Shown piece after piece: positions 11,253-22,518 of a stretch of DNA of 64,000 nt. The position numbers were made by a program, and so were the translations under genes. The notes below the pieces were generated by a model. It made no database searches. It had not been told where the DNA came from and saw nothing but the letters and a program-made list of their open reading frames with translations. Origin of the DNA: Marasmius tenuissimus. Taxonomy: Eukaryota; Basidiomycota; Agaricomycetes; Agaricales; Marasmiaceae. Location: the NCBI GenBank assembly GCA_029532415.1, contig JAQOTA010000058.1:310001-374000 (forward strand), in the 5' to 3' direction. The stretch's first letter is position 1, and every line of letters starts with the position of its first letter.

Positions 11253-14200
11253 ATGGCAGGCTTAGACATGTTTTCTAAATTTCCGCAACGTTTAACATCC
11301 TCCTTTGGTCTTCTACCGGATGCAGAAAAGCTGGCCTTTCGCAGCCAACCTAACGGACTCCAGAAACTGGCATCAACGCGAGTACGTGTCCCCTTGACCG
11401 TGCACTCTAGGATATTGAAGCATGCAATTCTCATCTCAATCTGAACTGCAGCACATTCAGGAAAACGACAGCTACTGGGACCAAGTACGCTCTCATCTCT
11501 CCAGTTCGAATCAATGCTGACCGGACATTGCTGCGCAGTATATCGTTCTGTTCGATTCAGCATCGGAGGTCTTCTCGTTGATCACCCCGAATGACAGTGC
11601 GTGTTACAGTCTCCTACGATAACCTACAACTCATTGTCTGTGATACAGTCCGGAGAGCCCTCCATGACGCACCGGAGAACGTCGCCACGCTCATACGAGT
11701 GATATGTTCACGTCTCTTCAACCTCATCTCGGACCATACCTTCCCTACACCCACGGCAGCGTCAGTATCGGCTCTCGCTTCTTCGATCATCAAAGCGGGA
11801 ACAGGTTCTTCAGATCGCAATACTACCAAGGAGGTGCTAAATTGTCTTCGGGTCCTTCAGCGCGTTCTGCCTGTGGTATTCGAATTGGAGGGAGATACAA
11901 CTGTTTTTGACTTGGAGGTCTTGTGGAAAAGCCAGGAGGTGGAAGAGGACGAGAGTTCGGGGACAAGTGAAAGCAGTGAAGCTCCTCAGTTCGTGATTGA
12001 TGACGACGAAGACAGTGAAGAGGGTGGAACAAGCCCAAATGAAACGCAACCGCCTCAGACTCCCAAACAGAAGGAGAAGAAGAAACTACCGTCCCTAGGA
12101 GAACGTCTTTTCAATGCAGTCATTGATCTAATGTTCTGTTGTGGGTTCACGCTGCCCACAAAGATTCAGAAGGACCATCACAAGATTAACTATGTTATTT
12201 GGTGCGTCACAGAAGTATGTTTTGAATGTTCCAATCTAATACGTTTCCTCTGTAGGGAGAAGGGAATTGGCTCAACGACGGACTCTGGTCCAAGTCAACA
12301 GTATGACAACAACAAAACCGAAGTCCTACGGCTCCTCCTCGTACTGCTCTCCCGACAAATATACATTTCCGCTTCATCGCTTTTCACCACGCCGTCCTTG
12401 TATACTCTCCATTTCGTTCAAAAGCTCTCACGACGCGATGTCTTGACTGTCTTATGCTCCCTCCTCAACACGGCCATGAACTCGACTTCAATACCCGCTA
12501 CAATCGGGAATATGGCAGGACGACTACCCTACAATCACCTCGTATTCAAGGGAGAAGACCCGAGGGCGAACCTAGTTTCCATGTGCTTCCAGGTTCTCGT
12601 GGTACTCTTGGACTTCCAGAGTGGTAGCGCGAGGGACATCATCGTTGGCAGTGATGAACAACAAAGCTCGACGCCTTCAGCTCGGACAAATACTTTCAGA
12701 TACTTCCTGATGAAACTTGTATGGAGCGAGTTTCTCTCGGTCGTCTCTACCATGCTAATGTACTATCCAGCACCGAACGCCGGACTTTGCCTTCGTGTTG
12801 GACGGTGTTATAGGGATCATGGAACAGGAAATAGCAAGCATGAACAACATCCTTCCTGGTGCAAGAAAGTCGATACCGTATGTTTCTGAGAACAGTGAGT
12901 TCAAATCGCCTCTGCTTGTTTGCCAACGATACGAACCCCAATAGTCATATTCTTCTGGAAGATGATTGAACTCAACAAGGTACGACTCTTCCATAATCGC
13001 AGAGGTTTTCGTTCCATTCAATGACAAAAACCGTCAGAAATTCCGGGCATATGTGTTGGACTCTGAACGAGCGATGGATTTGATCGCCTACCTGTTGTGC
13101 TACAACCTGGAAATTAAGGATAAACCTCGTACGTCCCATTTTACACCCAAGACCAATGTCACGGTAACAAGAATTATACAGAACAACACGGTCTTTGCCG
13201 CGCACTGTCGTACATCGTGCAAACGCTTTCCGCCGAGCCAGCATTTGGCTCAAAGCTATCTTCGCCCATCAAAGCCAACATCCCTGCGAAATGGGCGGTC
13301 CCTGGCTCTGCAGCGGACTTTCTTATCTGCGTGAGTATCGAGTGCCTCAATGGGTTTTTTCTGCATATGAACTTCTACGAACAGAGCATCTACTCCATCG
13401 TTGCGACCACCTCTGGTGCCCTCAACTCCCTGTACCCGGCCTTCATCATCGCACTTTCCAACTGCGCTCCTCATTTCAAGAATCTCGGCGTCACATCTTC
13501 AACGAGACTGGTCCAGCTCTTCACTTCGTTCTCCAATCCCTCGTTCCTCCTTTCCGACGAAGGACATCCTAGGCTTTTGTTCTTCATGTGCGTCTTGTAC
13601 ATTCCGCGGGGTACACGATACCATCACTGACAAAGTTTTTTACTTACAGGCTTGAAGTCTTTAACGGAGTCGTCCTTCACAACCTCGCCGAAAACCCTCA
13701 TCTCATATACGGCATCATCTCGTCCCACAAGACCTTTGAAGATCTCGGAACGTTTACTCTCCACCGTGGTCTGCGAGAAATCAAACGAGTGCAAGCGGCG
13801 AAAGAAGAACAAGCGAAGAAAAAGCAAGACGAGAAATCGCGGCCTTCGTCTGATCACGAGGAGCCCCGGGAGGAAAAGAAGAGGCTTCTATCTCATGAGG
13901 TAGATCTAGAGGCTAATCTAGAGGGAGCGGAGAACAGTGGTCATCGACGCGGATCTTCGGACCCAGAGGTACAGCCCGCTGTGTCGACGCCCTCGTCAGA
14001 GTCTGTCCCTATTACAGCTACAGTATCTGAACGGGCGAGGGGGAAGATGAAGGAACGTCGGTCGTCGTCGTTGGATGGGGATGGGAGTCTGGAGCGGATA
14101 GCTGCGGCTGGGATTGGACGGAACGGGTTTGTGCCGACGCAGGAGTGGGTGAGTTCGTGGCAGCAAGGGTGAGGGAATCGTTCGATTTTTGTTGATCGGG

Positions 14201-14699
14201 TTGTTGACACACACACTCTTTCTTTTCGGCGGTTTGATAGACTCCCTCTGGACACTGTGATGCTCCTTATATCTGAGCTACTGCCTAAGATAGAGGACAT
14301 GCAGGCAGGTCGGCATAAAACCAATGCTGTGGCGACGATACATGATTTCTTGTCCTCTGTGACATTGAAAGACGTTCTCCCACCCGCACCTCCGCTTGTT
14401 CCTCGTAAATTTGTCGTGCGTATTCCGTCCTTCTTATTCTGCCTCTCCCACTCATTCGGTTCTTAAAGTGGTCGGACGCATCTATCGTCTGGTTGACGTC
14501 CCTCATATGGGGTGAAATATTCGTTCGCGGGATGACCCCGTTGGGAATCTGGAATTTGACCAACATCCGGCTGTTTTATGTCAAGCAACGTCGGGAAAAC
14601 GGGCAGAGGCAGATATCTGAAACGGTGTCGAACGTTGTGGGTGGGTTTTTGGGACGGACGAATTCGACGGATGGGTCATTGTCGAGGACGAGGACGTGA
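11253..14699 (+). CDS. HID1-family trafficking protein
   Basis: HID1/dymeclin-like protein that acts at Golgi and trans-Golgi membranes in secretory sorting. Recognisable blocks: ENDSYWDQY, FSLITPNDIRRALHDAPENV, LNCLRVLQRVLPVVFE, KTEVLRLLLVLLSRQIY, FFWKMIELNKKF, SAADFLI, SLYPAFIIALSNCAPHFKNL, LLFFMLEVFNGVVLHN, FVPTQEWVSSWQ, LPLDTVMLLISELLPKIED and WLTSLIWGEIFVR. Eleven introns are inferred. One (12198-12255) is read through by a long open frame but must be removed to give VIWEKGIGSTT. An acidic loop (DEDSEEG) and a charged Ser-rich insert (about 13790-14090) look fungal-specific. About 900 residues. The N-terminus is uncertain: KLAFRS is family-like, but the first 15 residues are not, and no MG myristoylation start is seen. 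Confidence 0.92.
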
Positions 14700-15659
14700 T
14701 TCATCCTTGGACTGGGTACGGATGTGAGTGGGAGGGGGAAAGGGGTGATCTACCTAACGTACCGTTTTCCGTTTCCATTGTTCATGTGGATTTTTTTAGC
14801 ATTCTACGCTCGACATAAAATACAGTATTCCGTGCGGATCGATATGGCAAGAGTAGGATCACCTATTACTTATATATTAGAACCTGTAGTGATGTTCTGT
14901 AATATATTCTATGGTCATCAGTACATTCGGGAAGTAACCCCTCCTCGAGAACGCGGGAAGGATTGATACCGAGCTCAGGACTTGCAAGTACATGTTGGAG
15001 ATGGCGTGAGGGAGAATTCGCCTTACGCACCGTCCTCAAATGGGCATAGTTTCCCCAAGCATTTTTCGTCGGATTTGTCGGATGCCATGCCACAGTATAC
15101 CACGCAGCCACTGGCATCATCGATAGGCTAAAGCTGAGCACAAGCTTGCACATTGGAGTTCAGATTGCCGCCAGCGCGAAGACAGACAGGTGACTAGGTC
15201 GATCTCTTTGATCACTAGCTTCTTGAGGTTGTGTCGAGAATTGAATGTCGTTTCCGAGACCAGGTAGGACCGAGTGGCAGCGGTTTTTGATTACGGGTAG
15301 AAGCAGGAGGTCGAGAACCTGTCGAATTCTTCCCGAGTGGCTCAATCCCCGGAGCGTCCTAGGTGGTCAGTGATTAGTGGCTGGGGTGAATTAGCCTGTT
15401 CTGAACTCAATCTGGCTGTATATCAGTGTTACAGTGAGATAGATGAATTGTACCTTTGAGCTTGGCCTTGGAGGACCTCGAAGAGATACCGAGGAACATC
15501 CGGGAGAAGTCTTTTTGAAAAAATCCGGGACGTAGCGGGTGTCTGCGGGTGTTCTTCAACGCGGTGAGTCGTCTGCGCACGACGTCCTATAGGCTGTCGC
15601 TGGTGATTCGGATTTTCTGCCCGACGTCGGACTTCCGCCTCCTCCCGGGTAGTAACTGT
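14700..15659. other. Intergenic: HID1 3' flank, no confident gene
   Basis: Only uncertain minus-strand open frames, at 15160-15345 and 15429-15782. They could be joined by a splice (donor GTACAA near 15458, acceptor CTAG near 15360) to read ...LFEVLQGQAQRTLRGLSH. No ATG starts the upstream part and no family is recognised, so it may be a decayed gene or chance. Confidence 0.4.
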
Positions 15660-15682
15660 AACTGCAGTGAGATAAAGGTGGC

Positions 15683-16072
15683 GATAAGGTGCCCCTGAGA
15701 CCCTGATCCCGAGTCGCTGCCAAGAGTATTTGTGCCAGATCGAGGAGGTCAAAGCAGCATTTGGTTTGGGATATTTAGGCAAAATGAGTAGAAATTGCTC
15801 TTGGAGAAGCTCGGGGGGTTACAGTGGGTCGAATATGAGTTAGCAGATAGAGATAAGTTGGAGAATTATGAGGTTTATCGCGGGTTTGGCTCTCCTGGAG
15901 GAGTTTGAATTGAGCTTATCTGAAAGATAAGGAATTCCCACGGATACATAGTCGGGCACGGATATGTACAAATTAGGGAATAATTTTGGGCGAATTGATG
16001 AACAGCGCGCCCGCTATTTTTGACATTACCGTCGTTCGACCATGATAAGGCCTCTACACCATTTCACTTATC
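15683..16072. promoter_or_regulatory. Cluster of GATA-factor sites upstream of the ammonium transporter
   Basis: GATAAG or its complement occurs at 15683-15688, 15852-15857, 15915-15920, 15926-15931, 16044-16049 and 16067-16072. The middle two form the palindrome CTTATCTGAAAGATAAG (15915-15931). HGATAR sites are the targets of AreA/Nit2-type nitrogen regulators, which activate ammonium permeases when good nitrogen is scarce. The sites are visible; the regulator is inferred. Confidence 0.75.
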
Positions 16073-16272
16073 TTGCTCTCTTCCCGCGGCCGCATGACAG
16101 ATTTTCCATTCACTGACATTCACCCCAGCTTGTCTTCGAACCATTACCATCTCTGAGCTCTCTCTATCCCTACAGACTAGTCCTGGTGTAACTCTAGCGT
16201 ACGAGCACGCCACCCTTCATTTCTAGTCCACCAACATTGCTATCAGTTTCCCGGTCTGGTTGACGAGATATC

Positions 16273-18271
16273 ATGTCTTCCATTTCCCGTCGTACGTTGT
16301 TGACCTGATTCTTATTCTGGTTTTCTTCCTTTCTAACAAAGCCTTTATATAGGTGCTGGAGAGTATGTTATCTCCTTATCTCTGCCCGCTCGCCTCCCAA
16401 CTATCCACTTATCGCTTTCCTGAATTGTTCAGGTATGATCGTGGTGATATCAGCTTCATTATCGTGGCAGGGGCGATGGTTCTTGTGATGGTTCCAGGGC
16501 TTGGTGAGCTTGTATCGCATTCTTGACTATTCAGTCTTTCTGACCAGGTCAACTTGCATCTCTAGCCTTTCTCTATTCTGGCTTGGCGCGTAGAAAGAGT
16601 GCTCGTAAGTCCTTCGCGCTCCTTGTCGCGCTATCTCGCGTTTGTTTAACATTACGCTGTCACAGTCTCTTTGATTTGGGTCGTCGCTGCTGGCAATGCT
16701 GTCGCCGTGTTCCAATGGTTCTTCTGGGGCTACACACTCGCCTTCTCGCCCAGTGCAACCAACGGCTATATCGGCAACCTCCGCAACATAGGACTCAACC
16801 GTGTTCTCGATGACCCATCCCCCGGTTCACCTCTCATACCAGAAATCCTCTACAGTTTTTTTCAAATGGAATTCGCTTGCGTCACTGTCGCCATTCTGAT
16901 GGGTGGTATCGCGGAACGGTTAGTCTATTTTCCGTTTGGTGGCGTCTCTGTGAGAAACCGTGCTTATCTCTGCCTATACATCCAGTGGTCGTGTGTTCCC
17001 CGCCATGATCTTCACATTCATTTGGATGACATTGGTGTACTGCCCCCTCGCCTGTTGGGTGTGGGGTGCCAATGGCTGGGCATTGAAATGGGGTGTCCTC
17101 GACTTTGCAGGTATGTCATGTACTATCTTTATCGACCCGCCTCTCACTAATATTTTTGTCTATCCCCTAATTAGGTGGTGGTCCTGTAGAGATTGGTAGT
17201 GGAGTCGGAGGCCTTGCCTTCTCTTGGGTTCTAGGCCGTAGGCAGGAAAAGGAACTTATCAATTTCCGCCCCCATAACGTTTCCCTTGTCTGCCTCGGTA
17301 CCTTCCTTCTGTGGTTCGGATGGTTAGGATTCAACGGTGGTAGTGCATTTGGAGCCAACACTCGTGCTATTATCGCTATATGGAACTCGATGCTTGCTGC
17401 TGCCTTTGGCGGCATGGTTTGGTGTCTTATGGACTACAGATATGAACGTCACTGGACCATGGTCGGCTTCTGTTCGGGGACCATTGCTGGGTTGGTTGCC
17501 GCCACGCCTTCCTCGGGATTTGTTCATCCCTGGGCTTCCGTCGTTGTCGGTATCCTCTCTGGCGGACTCTGTAACTTGGCCACCAAAGGTAAAAGGAATA
17601 TTTCTGCTACAAGTTCGTTTCCGGGTCGCTGACGTTATCGGGATTTTCAGTCAAGTTCTTGCTCAAGATAGACGATGCTCTCGATTTGTTCGCAGAGCAC
17701 GCTGTTGGCGGTATTATCGGACTTCTCCTCAACGCACTTTTCGCAGATGACACTGTCATCGCCGCCGATGGCGTCAGCTCAGCACCGGGAGGCTTCATGG
17801 ACCGGAACTGGAAGCAACTCTACAAGCAGGTCGCTTACATCTGTGCGACTTGCGCCTACACTTTCGTCGTCACCGCTGCCATCGCAAAGGGTATCGATCT
17901 CATACCTGGATGCCAGTTGAGAGGTAGTCCGGAGAGTGAAGCGTTGGGTTTAGATGAAACCGAGGTACGTTATCTTCTTTACCTCGGTCGAATATGTCAT
18001 TGACATGGCTTTTCGGTTCACACAGATCGGAGAGTTCGCGACCGACTACATCGAGATTGGACGAAACTTCACTGACGGGTTCGGCGTCTTCCCCGACTCG
18101 CCAGTTCACCATGTCGCCGCAGGGGACCGACATGGTATTGCTGAAAACGACATCCATTGGCGTGCGACGTCGAATGGAAATGGTCTTCCAAAAGACAAGG
18201 GCAGTGGCACTGACTCTACCAATCTTACTTCTGTGACGGAGAAGCCTTCGGCAGAAAGTATGCAGGCATGA
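16273..18271 (+). CDS. Ammonium transporter, MEP/AMT family
   Basis: Plasma-membrane ammonium channel/transporter. Motifs along the protein: DYDRGDISF-like EYDRGDIS, AGAMVLVMVPGLAFLYSGLA, FQWFFWGYTLAFS, FFQMEFACVTVAILMGGIAER, RVFPAMIFTFIWMTLVYCP, FNGGSAFGAN, AGLVAATPSSGFVHPWAS and DLFAEHAVGGIIGLLLNALF. Eleven hydrophobic helices are expected and appear present. The C-terminal signature IGEFATDYIEIGRN is also there. The twin-His site reads Glu (GGPVEIGSG, codon 17189-17191) and His (FAEHAVGG), as in the yeast Mep1/Mep3 branch rather than Mep2. Nine introns are inferred; exon 2 (16353-16362) is only 10 nt. About 490 residues. Strong GATA sites upstream fit nitrogen control. Confidence 0.95.
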
Positions 18272-18535
18272 GGGACGCGCCTATACCAGTCATGTACGAG
18301 AGTCAAATGTTAATGAGTTGTTGTCGTAGCATTGTTTTTTTTTTCATACCTACTATCTCCTACCACACGATTTTGGATGTATCACATATAATCTGTTCGA
18401 TATCTTCGGGACGAAAGAAATAGAAGAAGTAATTCGCGAGCGTAGCAAGCTGATAGGGGAGACTAGGATGTAATAGCTTCTGTAAATTGTTCCCTTCCGA
18501 GTTTCGAATACCGAGGCCTTATATCTTGTCCTTCC

Positions 18536-21114
18536 TTATTTCTTCCATGAACGTAACCAACGTTCAGATTCCAGTTCCCAGTGTTGCCAAGGCAAAGCAA
18601 TGATTTGCGCTCTCAAAGCTTTCCCTTGTTCAGCAAACACGTCCGGGAAGGTCTGTCAAAGAGGAAAACAGTCAACTCCGGCACAATACAACAATGGTGA
18701 CGGGGGCTGAACCCATAAACAAGGCGAGCACTCACTTCAATCCACCCCCGCATATTTTTCCTTCCTTCTTTTCCGTGCGAAGAATTAATCCGCAATATCA
18801 AACAGCCCTCCGCCAGTTCGAAAAAAGTCTGGCAGTGCGAAAGCAACTCCGTACTGAGATGGCAATGTTTCAGAAGTGACGACTGCGTCATGTTCTGAAA
18901 GATACACCCCAGTTTCACGATGATCTCTTCGTCTTTCTCATCGCTCAGCCAGGCGAGCTCGCCGAAGAGGGAGGTGGATGCTCTCACAAGTTGTACACAA
19001 GCCTGCTGGTACTCGAGGTGGCCTAGATTGTCCAACCGGCTTCCATCACAGTCACAATCTGTGAGGCGCAGTGGTAGGCTCGTGGGTGGCGACCTGGTAA
19101 GTTTGGGGCTCCAACGACAGCCTGTGGCTCTCTGAATGACCCAATGTATCGTGTCGTCTAGTGGAGACACACCTGGAGACCATTCCAGATGAAAGGACTC
19201 GGGACGGTTTTGAAGCCTGTGTATAAGAGCCTCCATGAGGTTCGCGGCCTCCTGTTCGTCGTCGTTCGCTTCGACTTGATTGCGTTCACCATGCTAATCA
19301 GTCAAAACTGTAAGTAAAAAGGTGAAGAACAAAGACCGTGTGTACTTACATATTTCTCCACCCAAGGCACTAAATTCTGAAACACCCGATCCCATTTCTG
19401 AACCACTATTCGACCCGCTTGGTCATGGATGAAGATAGATGCGAGGTCAACATTCTGAAGATCACGCAATACATCCAGAGTCGGTTTCAGAATCAAGGTG
19501 CAGAACTTGATCCATTTCGTGAAGAAGGACTTAGTTTCCTTGTCGTTGAGTTGGTTGAAGCTATACGTGTATGTGAGAAGACGTTTATGATACGCAATAC
19601 ATTAGATTCCATACCTGTAAGTCCGTACTTTATTGGTTGCGAGGTTCTGCAGCCACTGTCGCACGATGATATCTCTCCGGGCGGGCATATCAATGTGGAA
19701 ATGACGCGACCGATCGTGATCGAGTAGATACTCCCTAAATGAGGTGTGGAAGAGGCGAATACTATCTCTAGGACCACGAATCTCCAGGACCGAGTGCATG
19801 GCTCGCAGTGTCAAGGTCAATTGCCCCAAGGACAGTCCAAGCAACAGCTCAATGTGCGCTGGGGACGGTTCCAGATCCAGATGAGTCGGGAGGACAAGGA
19901 CAGCTGCAAGAATGTGGAGAACTTCCTCGTGGTTCGGATTCGTTTGGAGTATGAAATCATATAGCTCATCGAGCTGACGGTACGGTGGTGTTCCTGACTG
20001 AGGAGGGGGAGTGTTCTCGAGAATAACACGAAGCTGGATGATGGGATGATTGAATGCGAGCTTGAGAAACTTGATAACAGTTACTGCGAAGACGAATTGG
20101 CCGCAGGTCCGCGCAACCAAAGCTTCGAGTTGTTCCTCCGAAGGCCAGAGATCCGGGAACGGGACTTGGCTGTACTTTGGATCCCTGGAAATCTCCTGGA
20201 AATGGTGGCGGTAGTACCGGAGGATGTCTCTGTCGGGCATAAACAATTCATCCAAGACAATGACCTCCGAAAGCTGCTGGAGAAGACTGGCATTGAACGC
20301 TTCCCGGATCCAAGATTCCGGGCGACTGCAGATTAAAAATCGCAGTGGGAAGTGGGGCGCCTGTTGAAATGCAGAGACTATGGTGGAAAGAATGCGTGAC
20401 TGGGTATTCTCATCTCCGCATTCGTCTAGCCCGTCGATGATGACGATGTCTGGAACCTTGACAAAAGCTGACAGTAAGCGCCTCTGCCAGTTCCGTTTCA
20501 TCACGGTTTTGAGGATGAGCTCGCAAAACTGGTCCTCCAGTTTGGCTTCCAGAATTCTGGGATCCTTCGAAATCCTCTGTTCAACGACACTCCGCATGAA
20601 GGGCCTTGTTGAAACGAGACCATGCGCAACAGTCAGCGCGAGTGCCGACGGATTATCTCGTTTTGGGTCCGATCGGAAGAAGAAGAAAGAGGACACGAGG
20701 CAGCCATCCTCCTCGCAAGATTTGGCTAGGGTCATTGCGATAGCGGATTTCCCAACGCCAGCTGCTCCGGTAAGCCAGCATATGGGGAGGTGCTTCTTGG
20801 CCAACAACCACTCGCGAATGATTCTGATCACTTCCTCGCGCGTTCCTTCCAGACACTCCCCTCGCTCGTACTGTTGCTCCGCAGTGTGTGAAGCTCCGAT
20901 GCCTGAAACTGCATCCCAAAGGGTCTTGTGCGCTGCGTCAACATGCTAGAGGTCATCTCCGAGATCGATATATATGAAAACCCATGGACTCACGACGGCG
21001 GACTGTTGTTTTGAAGCTGTTTACGAAGTTGACGTTCTGAGTCCCCCCACCGTTGTTGTTGTTCTGCACGCCCGAGCCAATGTGCTGGTTTTGTATGACC
21101 GCATTCCTTTCCAT
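18536..21114 (-). CDS. NACHT-domain NTPase (fungal NLR-like)
   Basis: STAND-type signalling NTPase of the kind fungi use in non-self recognition and cell death; the exact role is unknown. The first ATG (21114) gives an Asn/Gly-rich N-terminus (QNQHIGSGVQNNNNGGGTQN). After one uncertain splice (GTAAAC donor to CTAG near 20947) comes HVDAAHKTLWDAV. The NACHT domain has Walker A LTGAAGVGKSAIAM, Walker B IVIIDGLDECGDE and sensor-like FPLRFLICSRPE, followed by winged-helix-like text (ILAAVLVLPTHLDLEPS, IRLFHTSFREYLLD). The C-terminal 300 residues are helical, with no WD40, ankyrin or TPR repeats. I place the stop at 18536 after a final intron (GTGAGT near 18747 to ACAG near 18650); reading through that intron would instead stop at 18613. 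Roughly 760 residues. Confidence 0.85.
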
Positions 21115-21462
21115 GGGCTCAGGCAGGTCTTTACGAAATGGATGGGTACAAGGTGTAGGTGGGGCGGAATAGCAAAGATGGTGGTCGTAGAGGTCGACTG
21201 ATACAAGGAAGCCGTTCGAGGGGCACCCAGTATTAAGTAGTAGTCAGTTGACGACCATCATCATGAGATCTATGTCATGATTGTTGATTGATATGCACCG
21301 GATGCACCGTTTCCAGCAGCCCTTGAGCGCTTGAGCAACGGCATTGGGCACGATGGCCAATGATTGGAGGGAGTGTGGAGCAGGAGGGGCAGATCCCTTC
21401 AGAGTGAATACGAGAAAAACGAGAATGAGAGGTGTTAGTTCATCTTTCGAATTTGTATCTCA
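21115..21462. other. Intergenic between NACHT and MYND genes
   Basis: NACHT promoter and MYND 3' flank. A small direct repeat (ATGCACCGGATGCACCG) lies at about 21293-21309. No gene seen. Confidence 0.45.
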
Positions 21463-22112
21463 CTACAAGCGATCCGTACGACTCTGGGCAGTCGCGTCGG
21501 TGTGGGGCTCTGAGATAAAGATTAACGGTCTCGTCATTTCGGTGCGTCCTGAACATATCAAAAAGACACCATACCCATTTCACAGTATTTGTAGCGACCG
21601 AAGTTCGATCCAGGACAATAGCACGATCCTAATAGCAGCGCGACGATCGGCATATCAGTTGGTCATTCACGAACTTGCCAGTCGACATGGAAAAAAGAGC
21701 GACAGACCTCGCGAATCATGGCAAACACAACTTTCGCAAGCTGTATATCCACAGTCCGGGCACGTATCTTCCGACCTGTAGTCCCGGGTGAATTGCACGT
21801 TGCACCCCGTACAGTGCGTGGTTTTTGGTTTGGGAGGAGGCCTCTTCTCATATGCTTCATTGAACTCGTTGAGCTTCTGCTGGATTTGACATCCGCGTTT
21901 ATGCTCTTTCCACATTTTTTTCTGGCATTTCTCAGAGCTAGACAAAATCAAGGAGTCGAGTTAACACGCGCTTTGACTTGGATGGGGGCGGAGAGCCACT
22001 GAGGTCAGAGTTTATGAACCATGACATACCAGTAGTAAGTGTGTTTGCAAGCAGAGCATCGAAGGGTGGCATTGAGTGGGTTGATATCGCAGTCTTCGTT
22101 GGCGCATAACAT
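21463..22112 (-). CDS. MYND zinc-finger protein
   Basis: Small cysteine-rich protein of about 130 residues with an N-terminal MYND finger. CANEDC, CSACKHTYYC, SEKCQ and HKRGC supply the Cys/His ligand pattern. The YYC of the finger is created by splicing 22045 to 21963. A second zinc-ribbon-like segment follows (HCTGCNVQF, TCPDCGYTACESCVCH), then GSCYCPGSNFGRYKYCEM. It ends TARLIFISEPH-like text and DRL (stop 21463). MYND fingers bind proline-rich partners, often in transcription or development. The two later splices are inferred from the conserved YCPGSNFG segment. Function of this family in fungi is mostly unknown. Confidence 0.8.
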
Positions 22113-22518
22113 GATTCAAAAGGAAACCAGTCGAGCAGATGATGGTTTGAAAAGGAACCACGCCCTTATTTCGCACTGAAAGCCTCATGTTCGGCATTTG
22201 CCGTCTGTCGCTAACGGCTACGAGCGGAATTTCAAATAAACTCGTTCGATAGGTCTGTAAGAGCTCGGGTGAGAATCAGAAAAGGCACTCTTCGCTACGC
22301 TTCTGCCTCGAGCAACTTGAACTGGTAGTCCTATGTCTTGACCCTCGTCGCGCTAAGGCCGGGACTAAGGTGAGAGAATGTAACTCCCCATGCTCAGTTT
22401 CCTCAAGGTCAGACCGTGATCGTAACCAGAATGAATCATATTGGTACAGATTTTGTAGACATTCGCTACCACAAAGACAAGTCCCATATTTTACTTGAGA
22501 GTTCAACACGCGAGAAAA
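22113..22518. other. Intergenic between MYND and GAD genes
   Basis: Promoter of the MYND gene and 3' flank of glutamate decarboxylase. No gene, RNA or repeat is seen. Confidence 0.45.

Noticed and set aside
12198..12255. Read-through coding VTEVCFECSNLIRFLC in the HID1 gene
   Set aside because: It is open but interrupts the family block; removing it as an intron gives VIWEKGIGSTT.
18613..18750. Reading the NACHT gene straight through to a stop at 18613
   Set aside because: A GTGAGT...ACAG intron sits here; removing it gives a longer, coding-like tail (PWQHWELESERWLRSWKK).
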